NCBI GenBank assembly: GCA_001829455.1
Contig: MIBH01000023.1
Span: 34,077-72,604 of the forward strand
Length of the DNA: 38,528 nucleotides
Reading direction: 5' to 3'
Source of the DNA: Spirochaetes bacterium RBG_13_51_14
GTDB taxonomy: Bacteria; Spirochaetota; UBA4802; UBA5550
Shown here piece after piece: positions 8,274 to 18,098 of this stretch. Position numbers and translations under genes: made by a program. Below the pieces are notes generated by a model. The model was not told where the DNA came from. It saw only the letters and a list, made by a program, of their open reading frames with translations, and searched no databases. The first letter of the stretch is position 1. Each line of letters starts with the position of its first letter.

Positions 8274-8565
8274 GGCTGCGTCAGTCCAAGGCCCGGATAA
8301 AATTGAAGTATTCACCGGCATTTAATCAGAAACGCCGGTTTTTGACTACAACAAAATTGTAATTTTATCCTGTGCAGCAACGACGTCAGTCGTCAAGATA
8401 AATTCCACAAGGCTTTTACAATAATGGCATCCGTGAAGTAATTTTTTCACTTTGATTCATGTATCGCCTGATAATAAAAAAACGGTGTAAAAAGAAAATA
8501 CTTGAAAATTACTCTGCCAATAAATCTGATGAACAACAAAACTCGGATATAATAGGCTTCCAGGA

Positions 8566-9309
8566 ATGAAAACCGTCACACCGTACATCGGGCTCATCTC
8601 AGCCTTCTTGATCATGGCAGCGCACCTGCACTGCTCAAAAGATGATGGGACTATTTCGAAGAATACCTACGGCATTATTCTGAAAGGGTATACGGAGGTC
8701 AGGATCGACCCTATGATCTTCGCAGGAATTATCATGGATCTTAAAAAGGGAGAAAGCGTGCAGGTGCTCGAAAGATCCAGCGAAAAAAGCTGGGTCGGGA
8801 AGGACCATGATTTCTGGTATAGGATTAAAACCAGAGACGGTCTACCCGGCTGGGTTTTTGGCCAGAATATCTCCATTCATTCTTCCGGCGGCGGGGATTC
8901 AATCGATAAAATCGTCTCTGATTTCATGGAAGTCGAAAGGGCGGAGATACAACAGTTTCTCGCGGGAAAATGGTGGAGCACCAATGAATTCGGTGATTTC
9001 ACCGAGCACTGTCTTGAGTTCTATGAGAGCGGCGCGTATAAATCCTACCTTAAGGGGAACGATAACAGCCCGATCATCGGAAGGTACAAGCTTGACTTTG
9101 ATAGAAACGAAATCATTTTCTCCGGAGGCACATCGTTTCAAAGCAACCTTGATCTGGTCAAGCGGGGCAACGAGTATGTTATAAAAAAAGACATGAAAGA
9201 TTACGAGCTCAGATTTACGAGGATATCAATCGAAACCAGTCCGGAACCGGAAATCACGGTTTCCGAAAAAAGAAAATCACGCTCCGGTAATGGGAACAAG
9301 GCTGAATAA
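8566..9309 (+). CDS. exported SH3b-domain protein
   Basis: A 247-residue protein with an N-terminal export signal (about residues 5-22) ending AHLHC-SK; the cysteine could be lipidated, but the box is poor even by loose spirochaetal rules. Residues about 35-105 form a bacterial SH3 (SH3b) domain: strands GIILKGYTEVRIDP, GESVQVLER, WYRIKTRDGLPGWVFG. SH3b domains usually bind peptidoglycan or peptides. The second half (about 115-225) is beta-rich, reads like a lipocalin or calycin-like fold (KWWSTNEFGDFTEHCLEFYESGAY), and I cannot name it. A -10-like TATAAT at 8548-8553 lies only 13 bases before the ATG, and AGGA touches the ATG, so the start is uncertain. Its end overlaps the pseudouridine synthase start by 20 bases. 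Confidence 0.78.
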   Translation: MKTVTPYIGLISAFLIMAAHLHCSKDDGTISKNTYGIILKGYTEVRIDPMIFAGIIMDLKKGESVQVLERSSEKSWVGKDHDFWYRIKTRDGLPGWVFGQNISIHSSGGGDSIDKIVSDFMEVERAEIQQFLAGKWWSTNEFGDFTEHCLEFYESGAYKSYLKGNDNSPIIGRYKLDFDRNEIIFSGGTSFQSNLDLVKRGNEYVIKKDMKDYELRFTRISIETSPEPEITVSEKRKSRSGNGNKAE

Positions 9310-10015
9310 ATATCTTGCGCAGTGCGGTCTGGGGTCGCGCCGCCGGGTGGAGGAGCTGATTTCATCCGGCAGAATCACCCTCAACGGGAAGAAAACCAGC
9401 CGGATGGGTATCGTCGTGGGACCCGAAGATCTGGTTGAGCTGGACGGCAGATCGATCTCCCAGCCGGACAAACACGTTTATCTCATCCTGAACAAACCGC
9501 GCGGTTACATAACCACGATGCAAGACGATAGAGACCGAGCCACGATCATGGATCTGATCCCTGAAAAATTCAAGCGGCGCGGCGTGTATCCAGTCGGCCG
9601 GCTTGACCGCGATACCCTGGGGCTTCTCCTGCTCACCAATGACGGCGATCTGGCCTACCGGCTGACAAAGCCCGACTTCCATATACCCAAAGAATACTTC
9701 GTGGACATCGACCGTCCCCTTACGTCATTCGACCAGAACAGAATAAGCAGAGGCATCTATATCCGTCAACTCAACATTAAAACACGTCCGCTGCAGATAG
9801 AATGCGTAGATGAGTCATGCCGGCGGATACGCATGATGCTGATCGAAGGAAAAAAACGGCAGATACGTTATACCTTCATGAATTTAGGATACAAGGTGAA
9901 AAGGCTTGAACGAACCGCCTACGGCATGCTTACGTTGAAAAGGATCAAGAGAGGGTCAATCCGCGTTTTAACCGCATTCGAAATACGGTTGTTAAGAAAG
10001 CAGGCCGGCCTCTAA
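9290..10015 (+). CDS. rluB: 23S/16S rRNA pseudouridine synthase, RluB/RsuA family
   Basis: Isomerises one uridine of rRNA to pseudouridine. Residues 3-58 are an S4 RNA-binding domain (LNKYLAQCGLGSRRRVEEL, then GRITLNGK). The catalytic domain follows, with LNKPRGYITT at 67-76 and the catalytic aspartate D106 in VGRLDRDTLGLLLLTNDGD, and the KKRQIRY motif near residues 187-193. The length (241) suits RluB better than RluE or RsuA, but the exact target base is not decided by sequence. The ATG lies inside the last codons of the SH3b gene, so the two are probably co-transcribed and coupled. Confidence 0.9.
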   Translation: MGTRLNKYLAQCGLGSRRRVEELISSGRITLNGKKTSRMGIVVGPEDLVELDGRSISQPDKHVYLILNKPRGYITTMQDDRDRATIMDLIPEKFKRRGVYPVGRLDRDTLGLLLLTNDGDLAYRLTKPDFHIPKEYFVDIDRPLTSFDQNRISRGIYIRQLNIKTRPLQIECVDESCRRIRMMLIEGKKRQIRYTFMNLGYKVKRLERTAYGMLTLKRIKRGSIRVLTAFEIRLLRKQAGL

Positions 10016-10046
10016 GTGCGGGACTAATCGGGCGACGCATGCGCCG

Positions 10047-10397
10047 TTAGGTGGTCTTTGACGCCAGGTATTGTTCCGCGCTTTCTATGCTGTCAAATAT
10101 CTTGAAAAAGGAGCTGATTTTCGCAATATCAAAGAGCTGCAATATTTTGGTGGTATTGCACACCACCACCATTTCATTATTATTTTCACTTATCTTGCGG
10201 CTGATGTTGATCAGCGAGCTAAGACCGGTTGAATCAATATAATACAGATTATTCAGATCCATAATGATGCTGCAATATCTGATTTCCTCGAGTTTTTCTT
10301 TTAAAATCTCTGTAATCTTCGGAGTTTTAACAAAATCCATCTCCTCGAACAGCAAAGAGAGTACGGAATAGGTGCCACGGTTCATTATTTGTACCAT
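10047..10397 (-). CDS. STAS-domain anti-sigma factor antagonist
   Basis: A 116-residue protein that is one STAS domain of the SpoIIAA/RsbV type. The diagnostic loop is present: DLNNLYYIDSTGLSSLI, with S56 (or T57) at the position phosphorylated by partner serine kinases. The N-terminal strand (YSVLSLLFEEMD) and the C-terminal helix (SIESAEQYLAS) fit. Such proteins sequester an anti-sigma kinase when unphosphorylated. No kinase or sigma gene adjoins it; the nearest ATPase of the right type is at 15126-16034 on the same strand, which makes that ATPase a candidate partner (inference). ATG at 10385 (MNRGTY) is an alternative start; neither start has a strong ribosome site. Confidence 0.9.
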   Translation of the reverse strand: MVQIMNRGTYSVLSLLFEEMDFVKTPKITEILKEKLEEIRYCSIIMDLNNLYYIDSTGLSSLINISRKISENNNEMVVVCNTTKILQLFDIAKISSFFKIFDSIESAEQYLASKTT

Positions 10398-10812
10398 ATG
10401 TCGATCAATCCCCGCCCCAATAAAACTTCTGATTCTGTTGTCTTTATCTAAAAAAGCGTTACCGTATCCGCCGTCAGCGGCGCTCGTCCCTCTATAGACA
10501 TAATCCCCATGTTAATAATAAGAAATTCCCTGTACTAATCAAGAAAAAAAAACTCCGCGACCGATTTTTATATCAGAAAGTAGCATCGTCAATCACACTT
10601 TCGGCGAGCCGATGCGCCTAATTTCAATTCATCATGAATTATTTTCTTATGCATTTATTCAACAATGTCGAATCCTAATAAGGAGACAAGAGATACGGCG
10701 TGCGGGTCGGAACTGAGCATTTTTTGTGCGTCTATGTGTTTTATTCTTGATCAGGGCGGGTACGGCGGATAACCGGCCTTACGCTAACTGAAAATCGTTT
10801 GAGGCGTTTATC
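10398..10812. other. divergent intergenic region without a gene
   Basis: About 415 bases between the STAS and SPOR genes, which are transcribed away from each other, so promoters for both should lie here. I see a small palindrome AATTCAT-C-ATGAATT (10626-10640) and no convincing -35/-10 pair. No RNA gene or coding frame was recognised. Confidence 0.5.
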
Positions 10813-11394
10813 ATGCAAAATTTAGATTTTTATGAAAGAAAAAATATACGGAGCATCCCCCCTTCGGTCAACGACAGCTATGATCCGGAATACTTCCCGC
10901 GTATTGCGCAAAATACCCCCCGGGAAATGGAACGGGTCAGAAAAAAAGCGAGCAGAATCTTTTTATTCATATCATCGCTGTGCATCATATCCTTCACGGC
11001 GGGGATACTCATCGGTATTAAATTCGCCGGCGGCAGCCAGCGTGAGATAGTCGACAAAAAGACATTCAACGCCGTATCGGACATCGGGAAAAAATTTACA
11101 TTTCTCACCGGGGAAAAACCGGTCGAACCGATACCACAGGAAAACATCTTTCCAAAAAGCACCTACCCGTACGTCATCAAAGTTACTCACGAGCACGATT
11201 ACGCCGCCTCTCAGAAAATCGCCGCATTCCTGAGCCACCGGGGCCATACCGTCATTCTCTCCAAAAATATCGGCGGCTACCGAATATATATCGGTCCCTA
11301 CAAAAACAGCGCCGACGCCCAGGAAGCTCTGAAAAAAATTTCCGGCTACACAAAATATTCGCTTGCAGAAAATACCCGGATTATCAAAAGGTAG
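10813..11394 (+). CDS. inner-membrane SPOR-domain protein
   Basis: A 193-residue bitopic protein: about 47 charged cytoplasmic residues, one transmembrane helix (about 48-70, RIFLFISSLCIISFTAGILIGI), a short periplasmic linker, and a C-terminal SPOR domain (about 121-193). The SPOR pattern is clear: YVIKVTHEHDYAASQKIAAFL, then a GYRIYIGPYKNSADAQEALKKI strand-helix that matches the family's core. SPOR domains bind glycan strands stripped of stem peptides, typically at division septa, so it probably localises to sites of amidase action, and an amidase is encoded at 6527-7726. GAGG lies ten bases before the ATG. Single gene. Confidence 0.9.
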   Translation: MQNLDFYERKNIRSIPPSVNDSYDPEYFPRIAQNTPREMERVRKKASRIFLFISSLCIISFTAGILIGIKFAGGSQREIVDKKTFNAVSDIGKKFTFLTGEKPVEPIPQENIFPKSTYPYVIKVTHEHDYAASQKIAAFLSHRGHTVILSKNIGGYRIYIGPYKNSADAQEALKKISGYTKYSLAENTRIIKR

Positions 11395-11649
11395 CATCAC
11401 CGGACGATCATTCGGTCGGAAGTCAACCGCGGGTGGAGCGTTACTCGAAACCCATGCATAGTCATAGTACCAGATCGCCCATCAGTCGCCGGTATTTCTC
11501 ATAGCCTGAATTCAGATAGCCCGAGAGGAATGTGCGTTGATTTCCGGTGCAAAGCGTCTCAGCGGCTCTGCCCGATTCTTCCGATTCTGATCGATCGTGC
11601 ATGCCTGCGCGTGCGGGAACGCTGCATCTTTTACCGGAAGGGATTGCCA

Positions 11650-12117
11650 TTGAAAACCGCCACTTGTGTCAGAAAAGCAACCGAGGATGACATCGATTCA
11701 ATTCACTCAATCATCAGCTCCTACTCGGAGGAAGGGATTCTCCTATCGCGAAGCATTGACGACATCGGCGCCTCGCTTGAAAACTTTCATGTCGCAGAAG
11801 TCGATCGCGACATGGCGGGTGTCATATCATTCTGCGACTACGGCGATCATTTAAAAGAAGTCCGCTCTCTGGCGGTGCGGAAGAACTATCTCCGGAGAGG
11901 GATCGGCTCGGCCCTTCTTCAAAAGCTCATTACCGAGCTCACCGCGGCGAATGATCCCAGGATATTCGTTCTCACCTACGTGCCGGCATTTTTTGAAAAA
12001 AACGGGTTTGCCGTTATATCGGTGGATACCCTGCCGGAAAAAATCTGGAAAGACTGCGTGAACTGCGCTCGCTGGGACGCCTGCAGTGAAATAGCCCTCG
12101 AGTATAGACGACGTTAA
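11650..12117 (+). CDS. GNAT acetyltransferase, ArgA-like (N-acetylglutamate synthase)
   Basis: A GNAT-fold enzyme of the short N-acetylglutamate synthase type, which would acetylate glutamate to start arginine synthesis. Visible are the opening VRKATEDDIDSIHSII, EVRSLAVRKNYLRRGIGSALL (the acetyl-CoA loop, R/Q-x-x-G-x-G/A), FFEKNGF, and the ArgA-type ending LPEKIWKDCVNCARWDAC with its cysteines. I place the start at TTG 11650 because AAGGGA (11638-11643) lies six bases upstream. The frame is open to an ATG at 11530, but the extra 40 residues (MCVDFRCKASQRLC...) are cysteine- and arginine-rich and unlike the family. From TTG it is 155 residues, the usual size. It ends six bases before the convergent neighbour's stop. 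Confidence 0.82.
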   Translation: MKTATCVRKATEDDIDSIHSIISSYSEEGILLSRSIDDIGASLENFHVAEVDRDMAGVISFCDYGDHLKEVRSLAVRKNYLRRGIGSALLQKLITELTAANDPRIFVLTYVPAFFEKNGFAVISVDTLPEKIWKDCVNCARWDACSEIALEYRRR

Positions 12118-12123
12118 TCGGGC

Positions 12124-13017
12124 TCACTCAGTCTTCGCCACGACCCGAAAACTGTCCATGATCTTCCGCATGACATGGCCGTTTGAGCGGTAGCCCTCGT
12201 TCGATGAAATAAGCCGTGCGTAATGGCTGAACGTACCGTTTACGAATACCCCCTCAATACCGGAATAGTTGGGAGTGCCGTTGCTCCTGAACGCATACAC
12301 AAGGCGGTCGTCGCCCTGCACGAGAGGCTCACGGACAAGGCCGTCATATCCGAGTGCGCCCTTCCAGTTCTCAGCCGCCTCGGTGCAGTTATTGAACTTG
12401 ACCGCGAATTTTTCACTGTCAACCGCGAAAAGGATATCATACGCATTCTCATTGTTTCCCGCGGTGCTCGATGTCTTCACCCCGAACAGGACCCCCTCGT
12501 AACGGTAATCAAGTCCCGCCCGATCGCGCTTCCTTATCACGGTTACCCGTCCGGGAACCTGAAAGGAGTAAAACATCATGTCGTTGATAATGGCGATGCC
12601 GGTGTTTGTCTGGAAAATAATCAGCGACGCGGATTCATTCATTGTCGTAAAACGCGGGCCGTTCTTTTTTTTCAGGGCATCCATGAGTTCCGTGGCCTTC
12701 ACCTGCGCCTGATATATCCTGTTGTTATCAGCCGGGAGCGCCCGTATTGATTTCAGCACTGAGAGGCCCTCCGTCACGCGGTGTTCTTGTATCAGTGCCG
12801 CACCGTAGTGCAGATAGTAATCAATACCCCGGGGTGTTACCGGCAGGAACCGGTATTCCCGTGCGTCGATGATGCGGATCTTTCCCGCCTGGTCGATGAA
12901 ATAGGTGTTTCCTTCCCGGTCGCGGAAAAATTTCCAGTCAGGCATCTGCGAAAGCAATGCAAGTGAGCCGGCGAGGACGAAAAGCGTGACGCATGTTTGT
13001 GTTAAACGCATATTCAT
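12124..13017 (-). CDS. exported or N-anchored protein of unknown function, last gene of the ATPase operon
   Basis: Not recognised. From ATG 13017 it has 297 residues, starting with a hydrophobic segment (LTQTCVTLFVLAGSLALLS) that is a signal peptide or an anchor. A WKFFRDREGNTYFIDQAGKIRI stretch follows, then a short helical region (about 65-115) of TPR-like appearance (YYLHYGAALIQEHRVTEGLSVLKSI), then a beta-rich domain (about 130-297) with aromatic strands. The start overlaps the upstream stop as ATGA, so it is translationally coupled to the tail-anchored protein before it. The open frame extends to 13044, but the coupled ATG is the better start. As part of the operon at 12124-16034 it may be the extracytoplasmic sensor or effector end of the pathway; this is inference. 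Confidence 0.8.
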   Translation of the reverse strand: MNMRLTQTCVTLFVLAGSLALLSQMPDWKFFRDREGNTYFIDQAGKIRIIDAREYRFLPVTPRGIDYYLHYGAALIQEHRVTEGLSVLKSIRALPADNNRIYQAQVKATELMDALKKKNGPRFTTMNESASLIIFQTNTGIAIINDMMFYSFQVPGRVTVIRKRDRAGLDYRYEGVLFGVKTSSTAGNNENAYDILFAVDSEKFAVKFNNCTEAAENWKGALGYDGLVREPLVQGDDRLVYAFRSNGTPNYSGIEGVFVNGTFSHYARLISSNEGYRSNGHVMRKIMDSFRVVAKTE

Positions 13018-14036
13018 AAAAGCTGGAACAGGATTATACCGCACAATATGATGAGGCCAACCACAATACCCAATATGTATATCAGCCGTTTATCAAAGAT
13101 GGTTGATTCACTCACAACCTCATCCATGGGCTGATCAAGCAGTATTTTAACATTCTCTTCCTCGAATATTTTAGCCAGCACTCCTTTGGCCACAAAAGCA
13201 TAGATCAGATAGCCGCCCTTTTCAAAGAATATCTTCGTTTTGACCCTTCCGGTTATCGGCATGCGCTCGCCCTCAACGTCGTAGGAGTTTAAGAGCTTCA
13301 TTATTTTTTCAGAAACCACGTCGCTTCCGGTCAGCATAACCTTGATCTTATCGCCGGGCATAAGGTCGCTCACGTTTTTCCCGTGCACGGGAGCGACTAC
13401 CGCCTTACCATCGATTACGTATTTCACCTCACGTTCGATTTTAATGATTCGCTCGTCTTCACGGGTGATTTCTGCCAATTCACTGCTCTTCCCACCCGGG
13501 ACATCAATCGGTATGCCAGTGAGCTCCAGTTCCATGGAGTTCGTCGATTCCATTTCGATCTGACATTTCACTGCGTCGCTGTTTATGGACTTCCCTATGA
13601 TTTCTGTTACTGTTTTCGTTAAATCATCGAGATTCTGCTCCTGCACGTCCGGGAATACGTCGTACCCGACAAAGGAGTCAATGAGAAAGTAGGTGAAATT
13701 CTGAGAATCAACCATGTCAGAGCCCTGCTTGTAGGCCAGCAAATCCCCGTTCAATGTTTTCCAGTCGTCAAAGATTCTCGTCTTCTCAAACAGAGTCGGC
13801 CGGTAAGATATGACTGATGTCACATTCGCAATATACTCCTGGATGTAGTTGAAAAATGCCAGGAATATTCCGGACATCCCTTTCTTCTCGGCAAGAAACT
13901 TGCCCTTCATCACGATGATGTCCAGGTACTGGCCGGCGGCCATTTCTTTGGCCTTGACGATATCGCCCCTGGTGTATTTCATCGCAATATCGATCATCCT
14001 GGTTTTTTCGCCCAATGAATCATATTGTTCAGTCAT
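13014..14036 (-). CDS. tail-anchored protein of unknown function
   Basis: Not recognised. 340 residues from ATG 14036, preceded by GGGAAAAG and overlapping the upstream gene by eight bases. There is no N-terminal signal. The soluble N-terminal part is helical (KYTRGDIVKAKEMAAGQYLDI, then FFNYIQEYIANVTSVI) and leads to a beta-rich middle (about 185-300) with VMPGDK-like turn motifs (SDLMPGDKIKVMLTGSD). The last 22 residues are a hydrophobic helix (IYILGIVVGLIILCGIILFQLL) with nothing behind it, so the protein is probably inserted by its tail with the bulk in the cytoplasm. It sits between cytosolic STAS/ATPase proteins and an exported protein, and could tether the circuit to the membrane (inference). 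An upstream ATG at 14081 is open but lies inside the preceding gene. Confidence 0.8.
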   Translation of the reverse strand: MTEQYDSLGEKTRMIDIAMKYTRGDIVKAKEMAAGQYLDIIVMKGKFLAEKKGMSGIFLAFFNYIQEYIANVTSVISYRPTLFEKTRIFDDWKTLNGDLLAYKQGSDMVDSQNFTYFLIDSFVGYDVFPDVQEQNLDDLTKTVTEIIGKSINSDAVKCQIEMESTNSMELELTGIPIDVPGGKSSELAEITREDERIIKIEREVKYVIDGKAVVAPVHGKNVSDLMPGDKIKVMLTGSDVVSEKIMKLLNSYDVEGERMPITGRVKTKIFFEKGGYLIYAFVAKGVLAKIFEEENVKILLDQPMDEVVSESTIFDKRLIYILGIVVGLIILCGIILFQLL

Positions 14037-14508
14037 GGTGCTTTTCCCGATGTTCAGACAAATATTTTTCCACAATCTCATACCTTTTATGAGGACTCAT
14101 GTTGAGCAGCTTTTTGACGCCCTGTATCATCTTCTGCTTGTATTTGAGTGACGTTTCAATGCTATAAATACCGTCCTTGGCAAGGCTGTCGGTAATGACA
14201 ACCCTGTCCGGCAGGATATTGAATACAAGCATCGGGCCCAGCACTCTGATCAGATTTTCAGGCACGACGTATTTCAGGGACAGCTTTAGTACTCCAATTT
14301 CAAGACGCCTGAGTATCCGGAAATTGCCAAACTTCTCCTGCGGAACGGCATGAAAATTTTTCGGATTATCAGTCAGTTGCACGATGATGCAATCGTCAAC
14401 TGGGGAGACGAGAACCCGCACGAAGGTATAGCTTGATTTATACGGCGACAGCAGGCCAAAGAGGCTGTCATCTTTAACCCGTGTTATATTTTTGGTCGAA
14501 GGTTTCAT
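14029..14508 (-). CDS. cytoplasmic protein of unknown function in the ATPase operon
   Basis: Not recognised. 159 residues, no signal or membrane segment. The first two thirds are beta-rich (SYTFVRVLVSPVDDCIIVQLTD, LRRLEIGVLKLSLKYVVPE, MLVFNILPDRVVITD); the end is helical and basic (YKQKMIQGVKKLLNMSPHKRYEIVEKYLSEHREKHHD). It may be a PilZ-like or other small beta-barrel regulator, but the PilZ RxxxR motif is not seen, so I do not assign it. A GAGAG site precedes the ATG. It lies 53 bases after the STAS-wHTH gene and overlaps the next gene by eight bases, so it belongs to the same transcription unit. Confidence 0.78.
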   Translation of the reverse strand: MKPSTKNITRVKDDSLFGLLSPYKSSYTFVRVLVSPVDDCIIVQLTDNPKNFHAVPQEKFGNFRILRRLEIGVLKLSLKYVVPENLIRVLGPMLVFNILPDRVVITDSLAKDGIYSIETSLKYKQKMIQGVKKLLNMSPHKRYEIVEKYLSEHREKHHD

Positions 14509-14561
14509 TAGCTCTCTGGTCCGGTTTTGAACACAATCATGCCATTCGAATAGGTATCAGG

Positions 14562-15113
14562 CTATAAGGCCCAAAAAATCCCGTCATCATGCTTTTTGAC
14601 AAGACGCATCTCGTTGAGATCATTCATTATCTTCTCCGTCTGATTACGCGGTCGCCCGGTGAATGTGGCCACGTCGTCCAGTGTTATCGACTTGTTGACT
14701 CTTATAAACTCAACAATATCCCGCTCTTGATCCGACAGAGGGCCGATATAGAACGCATTATTCTGGCAAATATTTTCCGTAATTACAACAATTTTTTTGT
14801 TTTTATAATTTGAATATGAGCGAAACACAAGGTCAATGTTAATTTCAGCGATCTCGGAGAAATTCTTCAATTTAACGTAAAACGGCCGGCCGGGTTCGCG
14901 GGATTCGAAGATCAATTTAACGAGCATTTCATCAATGAATGAAGAATCTATCACCTTTATCCCGGAAAAATCCAGAACCAGCGTCTCTTCCTCCTTTATG
15001 GAGCCGATGCTGTTTCTGATCGATTCATACATCACGCGGCCGACGGACCGGGTGATAAGATCAGGCGCTTTTTGATTCAGCTCATCTGCCTTTTTGCGAA
15101 TTGTGATTATCAT
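14562..15113 (-). CDS. STAS-like (DUF4325-type) domain protein with C-terminal winged helix
   Basis: 183 residues in two parts. Residues about 1-110 read as a STAS-like domain of the DUF4325 kind: ETLVLDFSGIKVIDSSFIDEML at 44-64 carries the VLDF..I.xxxSSFxDE signature of that group, which is usually encoded beside a histidine-kinase-type ATPase, exactly as here. Residues about 127-183 look like a winged helix: SDQERDIVEFI, then ITLDDVATFTGRPRNQTEKIMNDLNEMRLVKK, a helix-turn-helix followed by a wing. A DNA-binding output attached to the STAS-like domain would allow direct transcription control without a sigma factor (inference). GGAG lies six bases before the ATG, and the gene follows the ATPase gene by 12 bases. 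Confidence 0.82.
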   Translation of the reverse strand: MIITIRKKADELNQKAPDLITRSVGRVMYESIRNSIGSIKEEETLVLDFSGIKVIDSSFIDEMLVKLIFESREPGRPFYVKLKNFSEIAEINIDLVFRSYSNYKNKKIVVITENICQNNAFYIGPLSDQERDIVEFIRVNKSITLDDVATFTGRPRNQTEKIMNDLNEMRLVKKHDDGIFWAL

Positions 15114-15125
15114 ACCACGCTCCGT

Positions 15126-16034
15126 TTACCCGATCAAAGAAATCGAGATCTGGGTGCCGTCAAAATTGCTCAGGTTATTTTTTAAAAACAGGAACGATGA
15201 TCCGCTGGTCTTTTTGTGATACAGGTTTGAAATCGAGGCATCTCCCGACCTCAGGTATATTGATCCCCTCAGTTTTTCAGCGATCGCATTCACCTGACAG
15301 AGCCCATATCCGAACTCCCTCTTGCTCGATATGGGGGTCGTGAGAGCGAGCTCGATGAGATTGGCAGAAGAATCATAGGACACGTCGCAATTCTCAAAGC
15401 TCTTCACAATGCCGATACCCTGATCTCCGATGCACAGCCGCACGATATTCTCCTTTCCGACTGAATACGTCTGCATCGCCAGATAACCCGAGTCAAGGCT
15501 GTGTTCGTAGATATTCTGGCATATCTCCGAAATCACGGTCACAAAGTAGTCAACGATCCGCTCCGAGAGCCAATATTTTAAAATATGTTCGGCCCGCTTC
15601 CTGAAAACACCCACGATACCCGAGATAACCTGCACGCTCTCCCGTTCTTTGTTGGGGATTTCGGTGATTTCCAGCACCCGCTTGCTGAAAGAGCTTCTCT
15701 TTAACAGAAGTTTTTCATTAAGCCGTTCCGACACCTCGAACACACCGGCCTTGAAAAAATCCATGCGGTGCAAGTACTGATGAATATTGATGGGAATCCC
15801 CGTAAGTTTCAATTTTGTTCCGCTTTTCCGCAGATAACTTCTCCCGATCAGGAGCAGGGACAGCATGGAATAGGGTTCGATAAACGTGATCCGTGATAGA
15901 TTCAGCTCCTTCATTTCGCCGAGGATATTATCCTGGAGGTCGATCACGTACTCGAAATCATACGGCTCCTTGAACCGGTTGGGCACTATCAACACGCTTC
16001 TGTCTGTCATACCATCACGCACCGAATATAGCAT
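15126..16034 (-). CDS. STAS-like/HATPase regulatory kinase (anti-sigma type)
   Basis: 302 residues. The N-terminal part (about 25-100) resembles a STAS-like sensing domain (ITFIEPYSMLSLLLIGRSYL, LKLTGIPINIHQYLHRMDFF). The C-terminal part (about 140-290) is a GHKL ATPase: N-box with E170, N174 and H178 in ISEICQNIYEHS, G1 box GDQGIGI at 203-209, G2 box GYGLCQ at 242-247, and TSGSSFLFL closing the nucleotide pocket. There is no phospho-acceptor histidine or transmembrane segment, so it fits SpoIIAB/RsbW-like serine kinases or ATP-dependent binders rather than classical sensor kinases. It is the first gene of a five-gene operon ending at 12124; the next gene product is the likely partner. The ATG at 16034 lacks a strong ribosome site; ATG 16010 is an alternative. 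Confidence 0.88.
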   Translation of the reverse strand: MLYSVRDGMTDRSVLIVPNRFKEPYDFEYVIDLQDNILGEMKELNLSRITFIEPYSMLSLLLIGRSYLRKSGTKLKLTGIPINIHQYLHRMDFFKAGVFEVSERLNEKLLLKRSSFSKRVLEITEIPNKERESVQVISGIVGVFRKRAEHILKYWLSERIVDYFVTVISEICQNIYEHSLDSGYLAMQTYSVGKENIVRLCIGDQGIGIVKSFENCDVSYDSSANLIELALTTPISSKREFGYGLCQVNAIAEKLRGSIYLRSGDASISNLYHKKTSGSSFLFLKNNLSNFDGTQISISLIG

Positions 16035-16343
16035 AGAGGGCTTGCCATTAATTCTGCAGCGGACGAGACATAATGATATCGCCGGAGGGCCGCCGCCGCA
16101 GTAACAGTTTCCCCTTTCTATAATCGGTACAATAATCCTTGGTCTGAATTATTTCTTTATCATCCGCATGCGGGTCCACATGCCGGCCATCACGTTTTTA
16201 ATATAGCGTCGCACGAGCCGTGCATCCAAATTTTTCTTCTGCATTCATGAGCCGCACTCAAAAAAAAATCCGGCCTGATGAGATCGAGGCGCCGCATCGC
16301 GGTCATTTGCTGCGAGAGATGCCTGTTACCTCTGTAATACAAA
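16035..16343. other. intergenic region upstream of the ATPase operon
   Basis: About 300 bases between the groEL terminator and the ATPase gene, both on the minus strand. It should hold the promoter of the five-gene operon, but I cannot point to a clear -35/-10 pair. No coding frame or RNA gene was recognised. Confidence 0.45.
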
Positions 16344-16371
16344 ATGGCCGGGGGCGCATGCCCTCGGCCAT
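16344..16371 (-). terminator. Rho-independent terminator of groESL
   Basis: A stem of about 11 bp (arms 16344-16354 and 16361-16371, one G-U pair) with a six-base loop, followed on the minus strand by TTTTG. It lies about 35 bases beyond the groEL stop codon. Confidence 0.75.
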
Positions 16372-16406
16372 CGGTCGTAGCAGTATATCGTACAGAAATG
16401 GAGTTT

Positions 16407-18068
<1,662 letters not shown>

Positions 18069-18098
18069 TTATTATCGATCATCGTTATTACATAATCA

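Noticed and set aside
11462-11650. Minus-strand 62-codon frame ending in a protein-like stretch (YLNSGYEKYRRLMGDLVL)
   Set aside because: No ribosome site, composition of the first half unlike protein, and it lies over the region just before the GNAT start. It could be a gene fragment, but one strand of weak evidence is not enough.
12223-12750. 175-codon plus-strand frame opposite the last gene of the ATPase operon
   Set aside because: A shadow of the minus-strand gene, which has coupled start, signal segment and operon context.
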